A stretch of DNA of 64,000 nucleotides from Streptomyces caelestis (GTDB taxonomy: Bacteria > Actinomycetota > Actinomycetes > Streptomycetales > Streptomycetaceae). Below are positions 15,987 through 23,786 of this stretch, in pieces (position 1 is the stretch's first letter; each line of letters begins with the position of its first letter). The stretch is taken from contig NZ_LGCN01000119.1 in the NCBI RefSeq assembly GCF_001279005.1, positions 62,001 to 126,000 of the forward strand, given 5' to 3'. Both the position numbers and the translations under genes were made by a program. Below the pieces are notes generated by a model that was not told the origin of the DNA, made no database searches, and was given only the letters and a program-made list of their open reading frames with translations.

Positions 15987-16106
15987 CTCCTTACCGGCGC
16001 CACGAGTTGACCGACATCACGACAGGTCGCCTCGTGGTGCGCACGCGTGAGCGCGGTCCCCGTCGCACGCCCCTGCACACCCCCCATGTCGCTTCGAAGG
16101 ATGCAG

Positions 16107-17735
16107 ATGGAACTCGCCACTCCGCCACCGGCGGCGCGGGCCCCCGTCGCCTGGCACGGCTGGTGGCTGATGCCGCTCGGCCTCGGCGGCGGGACGGTCG
16201 CCGCCACGTCGATGGGCTCGGACCGGATCACCACGGCCGTCCTCGGCGCCGCCGCGACGGCCGCCTGCTCCGTGTGCGTACGGCTCATGCTCCGGTACCG
16301 GGTCCGCCTCCTGCGCGCGGAGGACGCCCACCGCACCTCGCAGGCCGAGCACACCCGGCGCTGGCAGCAGCACATGGCGGACCAGGAGCGGAGGTTCACC
16401 ACCGAACGCGCCGAACGGGAGCAGGAGTTCGAAGAGCGGCTGGCCGAACGGACCAGGACCTACGAGGCACGGCTCGCCGAAGAGACCGAGGCCCGGCGGG
16501 AGCAGCTGGCCCACCAGCTGTCCGCGGTCGCCCGCCTCGCCGACGAACAGCTCCCGGAGGCGATCGGGCGGCTGCGCGCCGGCGACGCCATCGACGACCT
16601 GCTGCCGAGCGTCAACCAGTGCGCGAAGGTCGGCGCCAACCTCCAGACCGAACTCCGCAAGCTGCTGCGCACCGCGCTGATCGGCCTGGAGGAGGAGTTC
16701 GACCGTTCCACCTCCGCCGAACAGGCCGTCATCAGCATCGGCAACCGCATCCACGTGCTGACCAGCAAGCTGCGCGGCCGGCTGCACGAGATGCAGGGCG
16801 AACACGGCCGGCTGCCCGCCGTCGCCCGGGGGCTGATGGAACTCGACCAGGAGATCGGCCCCGCCGACTGCCTGGCCGCCAGCATCGGCGTCCTCGGCGG
16901 TTCCGACCGGCCCGGCAGACAGTGGCAGGAGCCGCAGCGGCTGCTGAGCGTGGTGCGCGGCGGCATCGGCCGGATCAAGGACTTCCACCGCGTCCAGCTG
17001 AGCCGGCTCCCCGAACTCGGCGTGGACGGCGGACTGGTGGACCACCTCACGCTGATCTTCGCCCATCTGCTCGACAACGCGGCCCGCTACTCGCCGCCCT
17101 CCGAACCCGTGGTCGTCTCCGGCCGCGAGGTCCCCAACGGCGTCGGCATCGAGATCCAGGACTCCGGCAAGGGCCTGAGCGAGGAGAAGAAGCGCGCGGC
17201 CGAACACGCCCTCGCGGGCACCGCGCCCGGGGCGGGCATCGGCGGCATCACCGAGGACGCCAACATCGGCCTGCGGGTCGTCGGGATCCTCGCCCGCCGC
17301 TACGGCATCCGCGTCACCTTCGCGGACTCCCCCTGGCTCGGCACCTCCGTGGTGGTCGTCGTACCGCACAAGTACTTCAGCCCGCTGCCCGCGGCCGCCG
17401 TGGTGGAGAACCCCGCCGTCGAGACCGGTCCGGCGTCGCCGGACGCCGTCGCCGGACCGGCCCCGGGCGAATCCGCCGGGCCCGCCGACACCACCCCCGG
17501 CGGACTGCCCCGCCGCCGCAGGCGGACCGACGCGGACGACCCGCGGCCCGCCGGACCCGTGACGGCCGGCGCCGTGGCCGCCGTACCGCCGGACGCCTCC
17601 TTCGCCGGCCTCGCCGCCTTCGCCACCGCCGGACGCGCCGGCGACCCGGCGCCCCGGACGCCCGGCGACCGTGAGACCCCCACCGGACGTGAGTCCACCG
17701 AGCACCGCACCGAAGAGAGCGACCAGACCACATGA
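16107..17735 (+). CDS. cvnA: Conservon sensor kinase-like protein CvnA
   Basis: First gene of a conservon, an operon type found in many copies in Streptomyces. The 542-residue protein has two N-terminal membrane segments (about 15-65), a long coiled coil rich in E, R and A (about 75-160), a dimerisation and catalytic core ending in an HATPase domain (N-box HLLDNAARYSPP, then DSGKGL) and a proline- and alanine-rich tail. ATG 16107 has GAAGG seven bases before it, preferred over ATG 16086 and GTG 16047. In the studied Cvn9 system of S. coelicolor the Cvn proteins form a membrane-associated complex resembling eukaryotic GPCR-G-protein systems. The signal sensed is unknown. Confidence 0.9.
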   Translation: MELATPPPAARAPVAWHGWWLMPLGLGGGTVAATSMGSDRITTAVLGAAATAACSVCVRLMLRYRVRLLRAEDAHRTSQAEHTRRWQQHMADQERRFTTERAEREQEFEERLAERTRTYEARLAEETEARREQLAHQLSAVARLADEQLPEAIGRLRAGDAIDDLLPSVNQCAKVGANLQTELRKLLRTALIGLEEEFDRSTSAEQAVISIGNRIHVLTSKLRGRLHEMQGEHGRLPAVARGLMELDQEIGPADCLAASIGVLGGSDRPGRQWQEPQRLLSVVRGGIGRIKDFHRVQLSRLPELGVDGGLVDHLTLIFAHLLDNAARYSPPSEPVVVSGREVPNGVGIEIQDSGKGLSEEKKRAAEHALAGTAPGAGIGGITEDANIGLRVVGILARRYGIRVTFADSPWLGTSVVVVVPHKYFSPLPAAAVVENPAVETGPASPDAVAGPAPGESAGPADTTPGGLPRRRRRTDADDPRPAGPVTAGAVAAVPPDASFAGLAAFATAGRAGDPAPRTPGDRETPTGRESTEHRTEESDQTT

Positions 17736-18142
17736 CGCAGCAGGGAACCGACGTGAGCTGGGCGCTCCGCGACCTCGTCGAGAGCATCCAGGAGATCCGC
17801 TTCGCCCTCGTGGCCTCCAGCGACGGCAAGGCCATCACCTCCTACGGGGCGGACGACCCCGACGACGTCGACCGCTTCGCGGCGGTGGTGGCCGGCCTCC
17901 AGGCCCTGGCCCAGCCGGTCGCCGAGCAGTTCCCCGCCTACGCGGGACAGCTGCGGCTGGCGATGATCGAGGTCGACGGCGGTCACCTCTTCGTGGTCCG
18001 CGCCGGCGTGGAGACCTACCTCGGCGTCCTCGCCCGGGAGGGACTGGACCAGGGCCTGCTCGGACACCAGATGAGGGACCTCGCCCGCAGAATGGGCGAA
18101 CTCCTCGGGACCACTCCGCGCCTGGAGGAGCACTCTGGATGA
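17732..18142 (+). CDS. cvnB: Conservon roadblock/LC7 protein CvnB
   Basis: A 136-residue roadblock/LC7-domain protein, a small adaptor fold related to MglB, which acts on small Ras-like GTPases. The fold is visible in the pattern ASSDGKAITS...RFAAVVAGLQALAQ...VDGGHLFVVRAG. The ATG overlaps the cvnA stop (ATGA), and its own stop overlaps the cvnC start the same way, so the genes are translationally coupled. It is likely a partner or regulator of the GTPase CvnD. Confidence 0.92.
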   Translation: MTQQGTDVSWALRDLVESIQEIRFALVASSDGKAITSYGADDPDDVDRFAAVVAGLQALAQPVAEQFPAYAGQLRLAMIEVDGGHLFVVRAGVETYLGVLAREGLDQGLLGHQMRDLARRMGELLGTTPRLEEHSG

Positions 18143-18510
18143 GTGCTCCCCGCCGGCCGTCGGACCCGTCCGGTCTCGAGCGCTACTACGTCCTCACCCG
18201 GGGGCGCAGCGGACCGGGCGGTGCGGCGGCCGGACTCGACGTGGCGACCCTCGTCGTCTCCCGCCCGGGCCCCGTCCCGGGCCTGCAGCACGAGCACGAG
18301 GAGATCGTCCGGCGCTGCCGTGAGCCGCTCTCGGTCGCCGAACTCGGCGCCCACCTCGGGCTGCCGTTCAACATTCTCGCGGTGCTGCTGTCGGACCTGC
18401 TGGACGCGGGCCGGATCGAAGCCCGTGACCCCATCCCGGCACACGTCGCCGGTCGCGGGCCCGACCTCGCGCTCCTTGAGGAGGTACTCAGTGGACTTCA
18501 AAGGCTTTGA
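18139..18510 (+). CDS. cvnC: Conservon DUF742 protein CvnC
   Basis: A 123-residue DUF742 protein with a winged-helix-like C-terminal part (EEIVRRCREPLSVAELGAHL and NILAVLLSDLLDAGRI). It is always found with CvnA, B and D in conservons and is thought to be part of the same complex. ATG 18139 overlaps the cvnB stop; the end overlaps cvnD by 20 bases. Confidence 0.92.
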   Translation: MSAPRRPSDPSGLERYYVLTRGRSGPGGAAAGLDVATLVVSRPGPVPGLQHEHEEIVRRCREPLSVAELGAHLGLPFNILAVLLSDLLDAGRIEARDPIPAHVAGRGPDLALLEEVLSGLQRL

Positions 18511-19096
18511 CCGGCCCGGCCGGCAGGGCGGCGGGGACATCCGCTCGGTGAAGGTGATGATCGCCGGCGGCTTCGGCACCGGGAAGACCACCATGGTCCG
18601 CTCGGTCAGCGACATCAGGCCGCTCACCACCGAGGAGACGCTCACCCAGGCCAGCGCCGGCGTCGACGACCTCATCGGGGTCGCCGACAAGTCGCAGACC
18701 ACCGTCAGCCTGGACTTCGGCAAGATCGGCCTCAACGACAGCCTGATGCTGTACCTGTTCGGCACGCCGGGCCAGGAGCGGTTCTGGTTCCTGTGGAACG
18801 GGCTGTTCAAGGGGGCGCTCGGCGCGGTCGTCCTGGTGGACACCCGGCGGCTGGCCTCCAGTTTCCGGGCGATCGAGGAGATGGAGCGGCAACAGGTGCC
18901 GTTCGTCATCGCCCTCAACGTCTTCCCCGACTCCAAGGACTTCCCGGCCGAGGAGATACGGGACGCCCTGGACATCCCCGCGCACATCCCGGTGGTGTCC
19001 TTCGACGCCCGTGACCGTGCCTCCAGCCGTGATGTGCTGGTCGCCCTGATCCGGCACCTGAAGGAACGCTCGGCCGTCGCCGTGGAGCCCCGATGA
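18491..19096 (+). CDS. cvnD: Conservon small GTPase CvnD
   Basis: A 201-residue Ras/Mgl-like GTPase. It shows the P-loop GGFGTGKTT, a switch-II region FGTPGQERFWFLW that places the catalytic-type Q in its normal position, and a downstream base-recognition region around NVF, which replaces the NKxD of Ras. The GTG at 18491 lies inside the end of cvnC. CvnD would switch between GDP and GTP under control of CvnA and CvnB. Confidence 0.92.
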   Translation: MDFKGFDRPGRQGGGDIRSVKVMIAGGFGTGKTTMVRSVSDIRPLTTEETLTQASAGVDDLIGVADKSQTTVSLDFGKIGLNDSLMLYLFGTPGQERFWFLWNGLFKGALGAVVLVDTRRLASSFRAIEEMERQQVPFVIALNVFPDSKDFPAEEIRDALDIPAHIPVVSFDARDRASSRDVLVALIRHLKERSAVAVEPR

Positions 19097-20328
19097 ACGA
19101 CCCCGAGACCCCCCGCGGCTGCCCCGTCGCCCACCACGGCGCCGAGCTCACCCGGCTGTACGGGCCGGAGGCGGCCACCGACCCGGCCGGCATCTACGAA
19201 CGGCTGCGCAAGGAGCACGGCCCGGTGGCGCCCGTGCTCCTGGAGGGCGAGGTGCCGGCCTGGCTGGTGCTCGGCTACCGGGACGCCCGCCGGGTGCTGG
19301 ACAACCCCCGCCAGTTCACCCGGGACGCCCGCATCTGGCGGGACCGGGCCGACGGCCGTGTCGACGACAACTCACCGCTGGTCCCGATGCTCGGCTGGCG
19401 TCCCGACTGCGTCTCCCAGGACGGCGAACCGCACCGCAGGCTCCGCGCGGCCGTCACCGACGCCCTCCAGGCCGCGGCCGGCCGCGGCATCCGCCGGCAC
19501 GCCGCGCACTACGCCAACAAACAGATCGACGCGTTCGCGGACACCGGGCGCGCCGACCTGGTGCACGACTACGCCGAGTACCTGCCGATGCTGGTGCTCA
19601 GCCGCCTGCTGGGGCTGCCCGAGGCGGAGGGACGCGACCTGGTCGAGTCCTGCGCCCAGGTCCTCAAGGGCGGCGAGAGCGCCGTCGCCCACGACGCGCG
19701 CATCCAGGAGATCCTCGGCGAACTCGTCGCGCGCAAGCGCTCCGAGCCCGGCAGCGACCTCGCCACCGCCCTGCTGGAGCACCGCGCCGGGCTCGACGAG
19801 GACGAGGTCGTCAGCCACCTGCGCCTGGTGCTGATCGCCGCGCACACCACCACCAGCAATCTGCTGGCCCGGGTGCTGCAACTGGTCCTCACCGACACCT
19901 CGCGCCTCTCCGGGCTGATCAGCGGCCGGCTGAACGTCTCCGAGGTGGTGGAGGAGGTCATGTGGGACAGTCCGCCGCTGGCCGTCCTGCCGGGCCGCTT
20001 CGCCGCGAGCGACCTGGAACTCGGCGGTCACCGCGTCCAGGAGGGCGATCTGCTGGTGCTGGGGCTCGCCGCGGGCAACCGGGACCCCGAGATCCGTCCG
20101 GACGCCGGAGTGTCCGTCCAGGGAAACCAGGCCCACCTGGCCTTCAGTTCGGGTCCGCACGAGTGCCCCGGACAGAACATCGGCCAGTCCCTCATCGAGA
20201 TCGCCGTCGACGTCCTGCTGCACCGGCTGCCCGGACTGCGGCTGGCGGTGGAACCGGAGGAGCTCAGCTCGACCGCCTCCACCTGGGAGTCCCGGCTGGA
20301 CGCCCTGCCCGTCGAGTTCGGCGGATGA
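19093..20328 (+). CDS. cvnE: Conservon cytochrome P450 CvnE, CYP157-like, atypical motifs
   Basis: A 411-residue soluble P450 and the last gene of the conservon (ATGA overlap with cvnD). The haem loop FSSGPHECPG with ligand C358 is intact. Two near-universal motifs are not. The K-helix ExxR is replaced by EEVMW (287-291), with W291 where the arginine should be, and the I-helix reads AAHTTT (249-254), so the usual acid before the threonines is missing. CYP157 enzymes of S. coelicolor conservons likewise lack ExxR (EQSLW in CYP157C1). Whether it is a monooxygenase or a haem-based sensor in the complex is open. It converges on the terpene cyclase. Confidence 0.88.
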   Translation: MNDPETPRGCPVAHHGAELTRLYGPEAATDPAGIYERLRKEHGPVAPVLLEGEVPAWLVLGYRDARRVLDNPRQFTRDARIWRDRADGRVDDNSPLVPMLGWRPDCVSQDGEPHRRLRAAVTDALQAAAGRGIRRHAAHYANKQIDAFADTGRADLVHDYAEYLPMLVLSRLLGLPEAEGRDLVESCAQVLKGGESAVAHDARIQEILGELVARKRSEPGSDLATALLEHRAGLDEDEVVSHLRLVLIAAHTTTSNLLARVLQLVLTDTSRLSGLISGRLNVSEVVEEVMWDSPPLAVLPGRFAASDLELGGHRVQEGDLLVLGLAAGNRDPEIRPDAGVSVQGNQAHLAFSSGPHECPGQNIGQSLIEIAVDVLLHRLPGLRLAVEPEELSSTASTWESRLDALPVEFGG

Positions 20329-20332
20329 CTCA

Positions 20333-20517
20333 GGGGGGCGTCGTTCGGATCCTGCCGGGGCGCGGGGTCCGGCACGCACGTCCGCGGCGTTGTCGTCGGT
20401 TGCCAGGGCTCCGCCCCGACGCCCTCCTCCGCCTTGCGGCCGCACGCACCGGACCCCGCTCGACTCAGCCGCACGGTGCCGTCTCCCGGAGTCGGTCCGA
20501 TCCGGACGACGCCCCCC
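20333..20517. repeat. Composite intergenic inverted repeat
   Basis: GGGGGGCGTCGTTCGGATC (20333-20351) and GATCCGGACGACGCCCCCC (20499-20517) are complements at 18 of 19 positions, 147 bases apart, filling the space between the convergent P450 and terpene cyclase genes. The left end continues into CTGCCGGGGC. A related copy is at 40633-40714, also between convergent genes. Confidence 0.65.
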
Positions 20518-20554
20518 GGCCGCCCGGCCCCGGCGGCCGGGCGGGACGGCCGTC

Positions 20555-21586
20555 TCACACGGTCAGCAGATCGTCCACGGAGCCCCGCCCGGCCTGCTCC
20601 GCGGTGGCCACGGGGCCCTCCTTCACCGCCGCGTACCGGCCGGTGGTCAGCGCCCACTCGTAGTTGCCGTTGATCCAGTGCCGGATGGCCTCGACCCCTC
20701 GGCGCACCCGGTCGCGCTCGTCCGCGTCCAGCCCGAGCTCGTCGCACATCCGCGGCACCCGCTCCTCCAGTTCGAGGTACTCCGTCAGACGGGCGGTCGT
20801 CATGCCGTACGCCTCCGCGGCGGCCTCCTCCCAGGAGCAGCCCCGCTCCCGGTGCAGGACGGCGATGAGGTTGTGCCCGTCACCGCGGCGGCGCTCCCGC
20901 TCGAAGGAGTGGATGTCGTTCATGAACCCGATGGTGTCCGCGGCCAGGTCGCGCAGCCGCTCCATCAGCGGATGCGCCATCGCCTGCGCCGGGACCTCGA
21001 AGCCGCGGCTGCGCTCGCCCGCGTCGATGCTGTGGTGGATGCCGACGGTACGGCGCCGGAAGGCCGCGTACTCGTCCAGGCCGAGGGTCCCGGCCAGCCC
21101 CCGGGCGGCCAGGTCGACCTCCTCGCAGTGCGCCACCAGGAACCGCCCCCAGGAGGCCGCGAACCGGGTCTGCCAGGTCAGGGACATGCCGTCCGAGAGG
21201 CGGGCCCAGACCTGGGCCCAGGCCAGCGTGATGGGGCAGGCGACCCTGGGCGTGCTCCCCGCCGGCCGCAACGGGGTCACGATCAGCTCCCGCGCCACCT
21301 CGGCTATGCGCTCGGCACGGTCGGGCCGCCCGGCGTCGAACTGGTCGTCGAAGAGGAACGCGAGGGAGAACCAGTTCATCAGGACGACCAGGTCCTCCGC
21401 CGAGGCGTACGGATACGTACGGGCGGCGGCCTGGGGCAGGTCCCAGGACCGGTACTCCTCGAAACCGGCCCGGCTGCGGACCAGCCCCGTCTCCCGCACC
21501 CAGCGCAGATGACGCGCCCGCGCGTACTCCAGGTGGTCGCTGACGGGGGTGTCGAAGGGGAGGTCGAACCGGACGTCCTGAGACAT
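20555..21586 (-). CDS. Terpene cyclase (class I, sesquiterpene synthase-like)
   Basis: A 343-residue class I terpene synthase that would ionise a prenyl diphosphate, most likely farnesyl diphosphate, and cyclise it. All metal motifs are present: the aspartate-rich D80-DQF-D84, the NSE motif N223, S227, E231 (in NDIHSFERE) and the C-terminal R317-Y318. The start at 21586 follows GAAAGGAAA. The length fits single-domain cyclases and rules out two-domain geosmin synthase. No dedicated P450 or prenyl transferase gene is adjacent on its strand; the conservon P450 faces it but belongs to another operon. The product cannot be predicted by eye. Confidence 0.9.
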   Translation of the reverse strand: MSQDVRFDLPFDTPVSDHLEYARARHLRWVRETGLVRSRAGFEEYRSWDLPQAAARTYPYASAEDLVVLMNWFSLAFLFDDQFDAGRPDRAERIAEVARELIVTPLRPAGSTPRVACPITLAWAQVWARLSDGMSLTWQTRFAASWGRFLVAHCEEVDLAARGLAGTLGLDEYAAFRRRTVGIHHSIDAGERSRGFEVPAQAMAHPLMERLRDLAADTIGFMNDIHSFERERRRGDGHNLIAVLHRERGCSWEEAAAEAYGMTTARLTEYLELEERVPRMCDELGLDADERDRVRRGVEAIRHWINGNYEWALTTGRYAAVKEGPVATAEQAGRGSVDDLLTV

Positions 21587-21908
21587 GTGTTTCCTTTCGG
21601 GAGACGGAACGCGGAGTCCCCCGCCCTGCGAACGGGCGGCCGTGAGGGCAACCGCCCGCGCACTCGAACTAGGTTTCAAGCCAGGGAAGTTGGATCGAGA
21701 AGCGCTACGAGGATGCCCCAAGATCGAAAAATCTACACCGTGACGACCGGTGATCTCCGTTACCCTGCCGGAACGTTGGCGTGCGTACGCTCACACATTC
21801 CCTGAAGTCACTTGCCGAGGGCCCCGGTTGAATCCGGCGAGCGGGGATAGGCGTCACGTACAGGGCGGGGCAGGAGCGCCCCGTGCCCCGGACTCCCGCG
21901 GAGGAGAC
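21587..21908. other. 322-base divergent promoter region
   Basis: Lies between the terpene cyclase and the VOC-family gene. It includes A/T-richer stretches near 21665-21735 that could hold the cyclase promoter. No clear operator was found. Confidence 0.4.
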
Positions 21909-22301
21909 ATGACCCTGGTGACGGCCGGCATGGTGGTGCTCGACTGTGCCGAACCCGAGAAACTCGCCGAGTTCTACAAGGAGCTGCTGGGCGCGGAGGA
22001 CGTCGACGCCCACGTCAACCGGGTGGAGATCCGGGCCCGCGACGGTTTCCGCCTGGCACTGCGCCGGGACGTGAACGCGACCGCCCCGAGCTGGCCCCGC
22101 CCGGAGAACTCCCTCCAGGCGCACCTGGAGTTCGTGGTGGACGACCTGGACGCGGTGGAACGCCTGATCGTGGGTCTCGGCGGGCGTCCGGTGGAGACGG
22201 GCGACGCCTCGGGACCCACCGGGGAACGCGGCTACGCCGACCCGGCGGGCCACTCCTTCACCGTCCGGCGGGGCACGTCGACGGCGCCCAAACAGGGCTG
22301 A
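21909..22301 (+). CDS. VOC-family (glyoxalase/bleomycin-resistance fold) protein
   Basis: A 130-residue protein of two beta-alpha-beta-beta-beta units, the vicinal oxygen chelate fold. It opens with TAGMVVLDCAEPEKLAEFY and ends with GYADPAGHSFTV, both typical. Members are metal-dependent isomerases or dioxygenases, or antibiotic-binding proteins. ATG 21909 follows GGAGGAG. It converges on the DUF4235 gene across a short terminator. Confidence 0.85.
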   Translation: MTLVTAGMVVLDCAEPEKLAEFYKELLGAEDVDAHVNRVEIRARDGFRLALRRDVNATAPSWPRPENSLQAHLEFVVDDLDAVERLIVGLGGRPVETGDASGPTGERGYADPAGHSFTVRRGTSTAPKQG

Positions 22302-22323
22302 CCCGCCGTCGGGGGACGGCGGG
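22302..22323. terminator. Bidirectional terminator hairpin
   Basis: CCCGCCGTC (22302-22310), a GGGG loop and GACGGCGGG (22315-22323) lie directly after the VOC gene stop, between two convergent genes. Confidence 0.7.
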
Positions 22324-22340
22324 CCGGCCCTACGGACGCG

Positions 22341-22652
22341 TCAGTCGCGGCCGCCCTTGTCCGGGACCGGCCAGGTGCCCGTGGAACGTTCGATGGCCTT
22401 GGCGCCGGCCCGGTCCACGGCACTGCGCACCACCGCGAAGATGGCGCCCTGGATCGCCGCGGCCAGCAGGATCTCTCCCCAGCGGCGGTCGCGGTCCAGC
22501 GCGTCCGGCGCGTCGTCCTCGTGCCGGATCACCTTCCAGGTCTTCTGGAACGCCATCCCCGCCACGGTGCCGCTGGTCCAGCCCAGCACGAAGCCGATCG
22601 GCTTGTACGCCATGGGCAGCTTCTTCTTCGCCTTCTTGCTCTTCTTCGCCAC
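22341..22652 (-). CDS. DUF4235 membrane-associated protein
   Basis: A 103-residue protein with a lysine-rich N-terminus (KKSKKAKKK), a hydrophobic glycine-rich segment (PIGFVLGWTSGTVAGMAF) and a second one (ILLAAAIQGAIFAVV). This is the DUF4235 family, small actinobacterial proteins of unknown function. The GTG at 22652 has CAAGGAG seven bases before it. It lies downstream of the glutathionyl-hydroquinone reductase-like gene on the same strand. Confidence 0.85.
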   Translation of the reverse strand: MAKKSKKAKKKLPMAYKPIGFVLGWTSGTVAGMAFQKTWKVIRHEDDAPDALDRDRRWGEILLAAAIQGAIFAVVRSAVDRAGAKAIERSTGTWPVPDKGGRD

Positions 22653-22728
22653 GTGGGTCTCCTTGGGTCGGCTGCGTCGTCTCGTCGGTGGATGGATCGT
22701 CGGTGAACGGGGCGCCGGGCCCGGCCGG

Positions 22729-23754
22729 TCAGGGGCGACCCGGCGCCGGCACCTCCTCGCCGGCCCGCACCGGACCGGGCGGAGTGCCGTCCCCGAACGG
22801 CCGGCCGCCCAGCTCCGCCCGGTGGTGGGGCGCCGTCCAGCCGGACAGGTCGGGACCGAGGGGCACGATGCCGGACGGGTTGATGCCGGTGTGCACCTGG
22901 TAGTAGTGCCGCTTGATGTGGTCGAAGTCCACGGTGTCGCCGAATCCGGGCGTCTGGTACAGGTCGCGGGCGTACGCCCACAGCACCCGGTTCTCCGTCA
23001 GCTTCCACCGGTTGCACTTGAAGTGGCCGTGGTACACCGCGTCGAACCGCACCAGCGTGGTGAACAGCCTGATGTCCGCCTCGGTGATGGTGTCGCCCAC
23101 CAGGTACCGCTGCCGCTCCAGCCGCCCCGCCAGCAGCTCCAGCCGCCGGAACAGGGCGGTGCACGCGGCCTCGTACTCCTCCTGGTCCGTGGCGAAGCCC
23201 GCCCGGTACACGCCGTTGTTGACGTCCTGGAAGACGTCCTCCGCCAGCGCGTCGATCTCGTCACGCCGTGCCCGCGGGTACAGGTCGGGCGCCCCCTCGC
23301 GGTGCAGGGCCGCCCACTCGGTGGCGAGGTCCAGGGTGATCTGCTGGTAGTCGTTGGTGACGAGTGCGCCACTCTCCACGTCCACGACCGCCGGCACGCT
23401 CACCCCGCCCGGGTAGTCCGTCTCCCGCCGGTCGTACGCCTCGCTCAGGTACCGGATGCCCAGAACCGGGTCGCGGCCGTCCGGGTCCAGGGTGAAGCGC
23501 CAGCTCCGGTCGTCCTGCAACGGGTCCGTGACGGCCAGGGACAGGGCGTCCTCGAGACCGAGCAGCCGCCGGGACACCAGCGCCCGGCTCGCCCACGGAC
23601 AGGCCCGGCTCACGACGAGCCGGTAGCGCCCGGCCTCCACAGGCCAGCCGTCCCGGCCGTCCGCGGTGATCCGGTCCGCGAAGTGGGCCCTCGACCTCTT
23701 GAACTTCTTCCTGCCGTACGACCTGTTGCCGCCGCCCCCGTCGTCGCGGCCCAT
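22729..23754 (-). CDS. Xi-class glutathione transferase / glutathionyl-hydroquinone reductase-like protein
   Basis: A 341-residue member of the ECM4/YqjG family. The thioredoxin-fold half carries the catalytic ACPWA motif, and the C-terminal helical half has the family pattern around RLFTTLVRFDAVYHGHFKCN. In organisms with glutathione these enzymes reduce glutathionyl-quinones. Streptomyces use mycothiol, so the homologue here may act on mycothiol conjugates, which is inference. The start at 23754 has GAGGAGGG upstream. Confidence 0.88.
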   Translation of the reverse strand: MGRDDGGGGNRSYGRKKFKRSRAHFADRITADGRDGWPVEAGRYRLVVSRACPWASRALVSRRLLGLEDALSLAVTDPLQDDRSWRFTLDPDGRDPVLGIRYLSEAYDRRETDYPGGVSVPAVVDVESGALVTNDYQQITLDLATEWAALHREGAPDLYPRARRDEIDALAEDVFQDVNNGVYRAGFATDQEEYEAACTALFRRLELLAGRLERQRYLVGDTITEADIRLFTTLVRFDAVYHGHFKCNRWKLTENRVLWAYARDLYQTPGFGDTVDFDHIKRHYYQVHTGINPSGIVPLGPDLSGWTAPHHRAELGGRPFGDGTPPGPVRAGEEVPAPGRP

Positions 23755-23786
23755 GGTGCCCTCCTCGTCGCCGTTCGGATGTCCCT

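Noticed and set aside
20555..21586. Assignment of the cyclase as geosmin, 2-methylisoborneol or pentalenene synthase
   Set aside because: It is too short for two-domain geosmin synthase, lacks the adjacent methyltransferase gene of the 2-MIB operon, and product-specific residues cannot be judged by eye.
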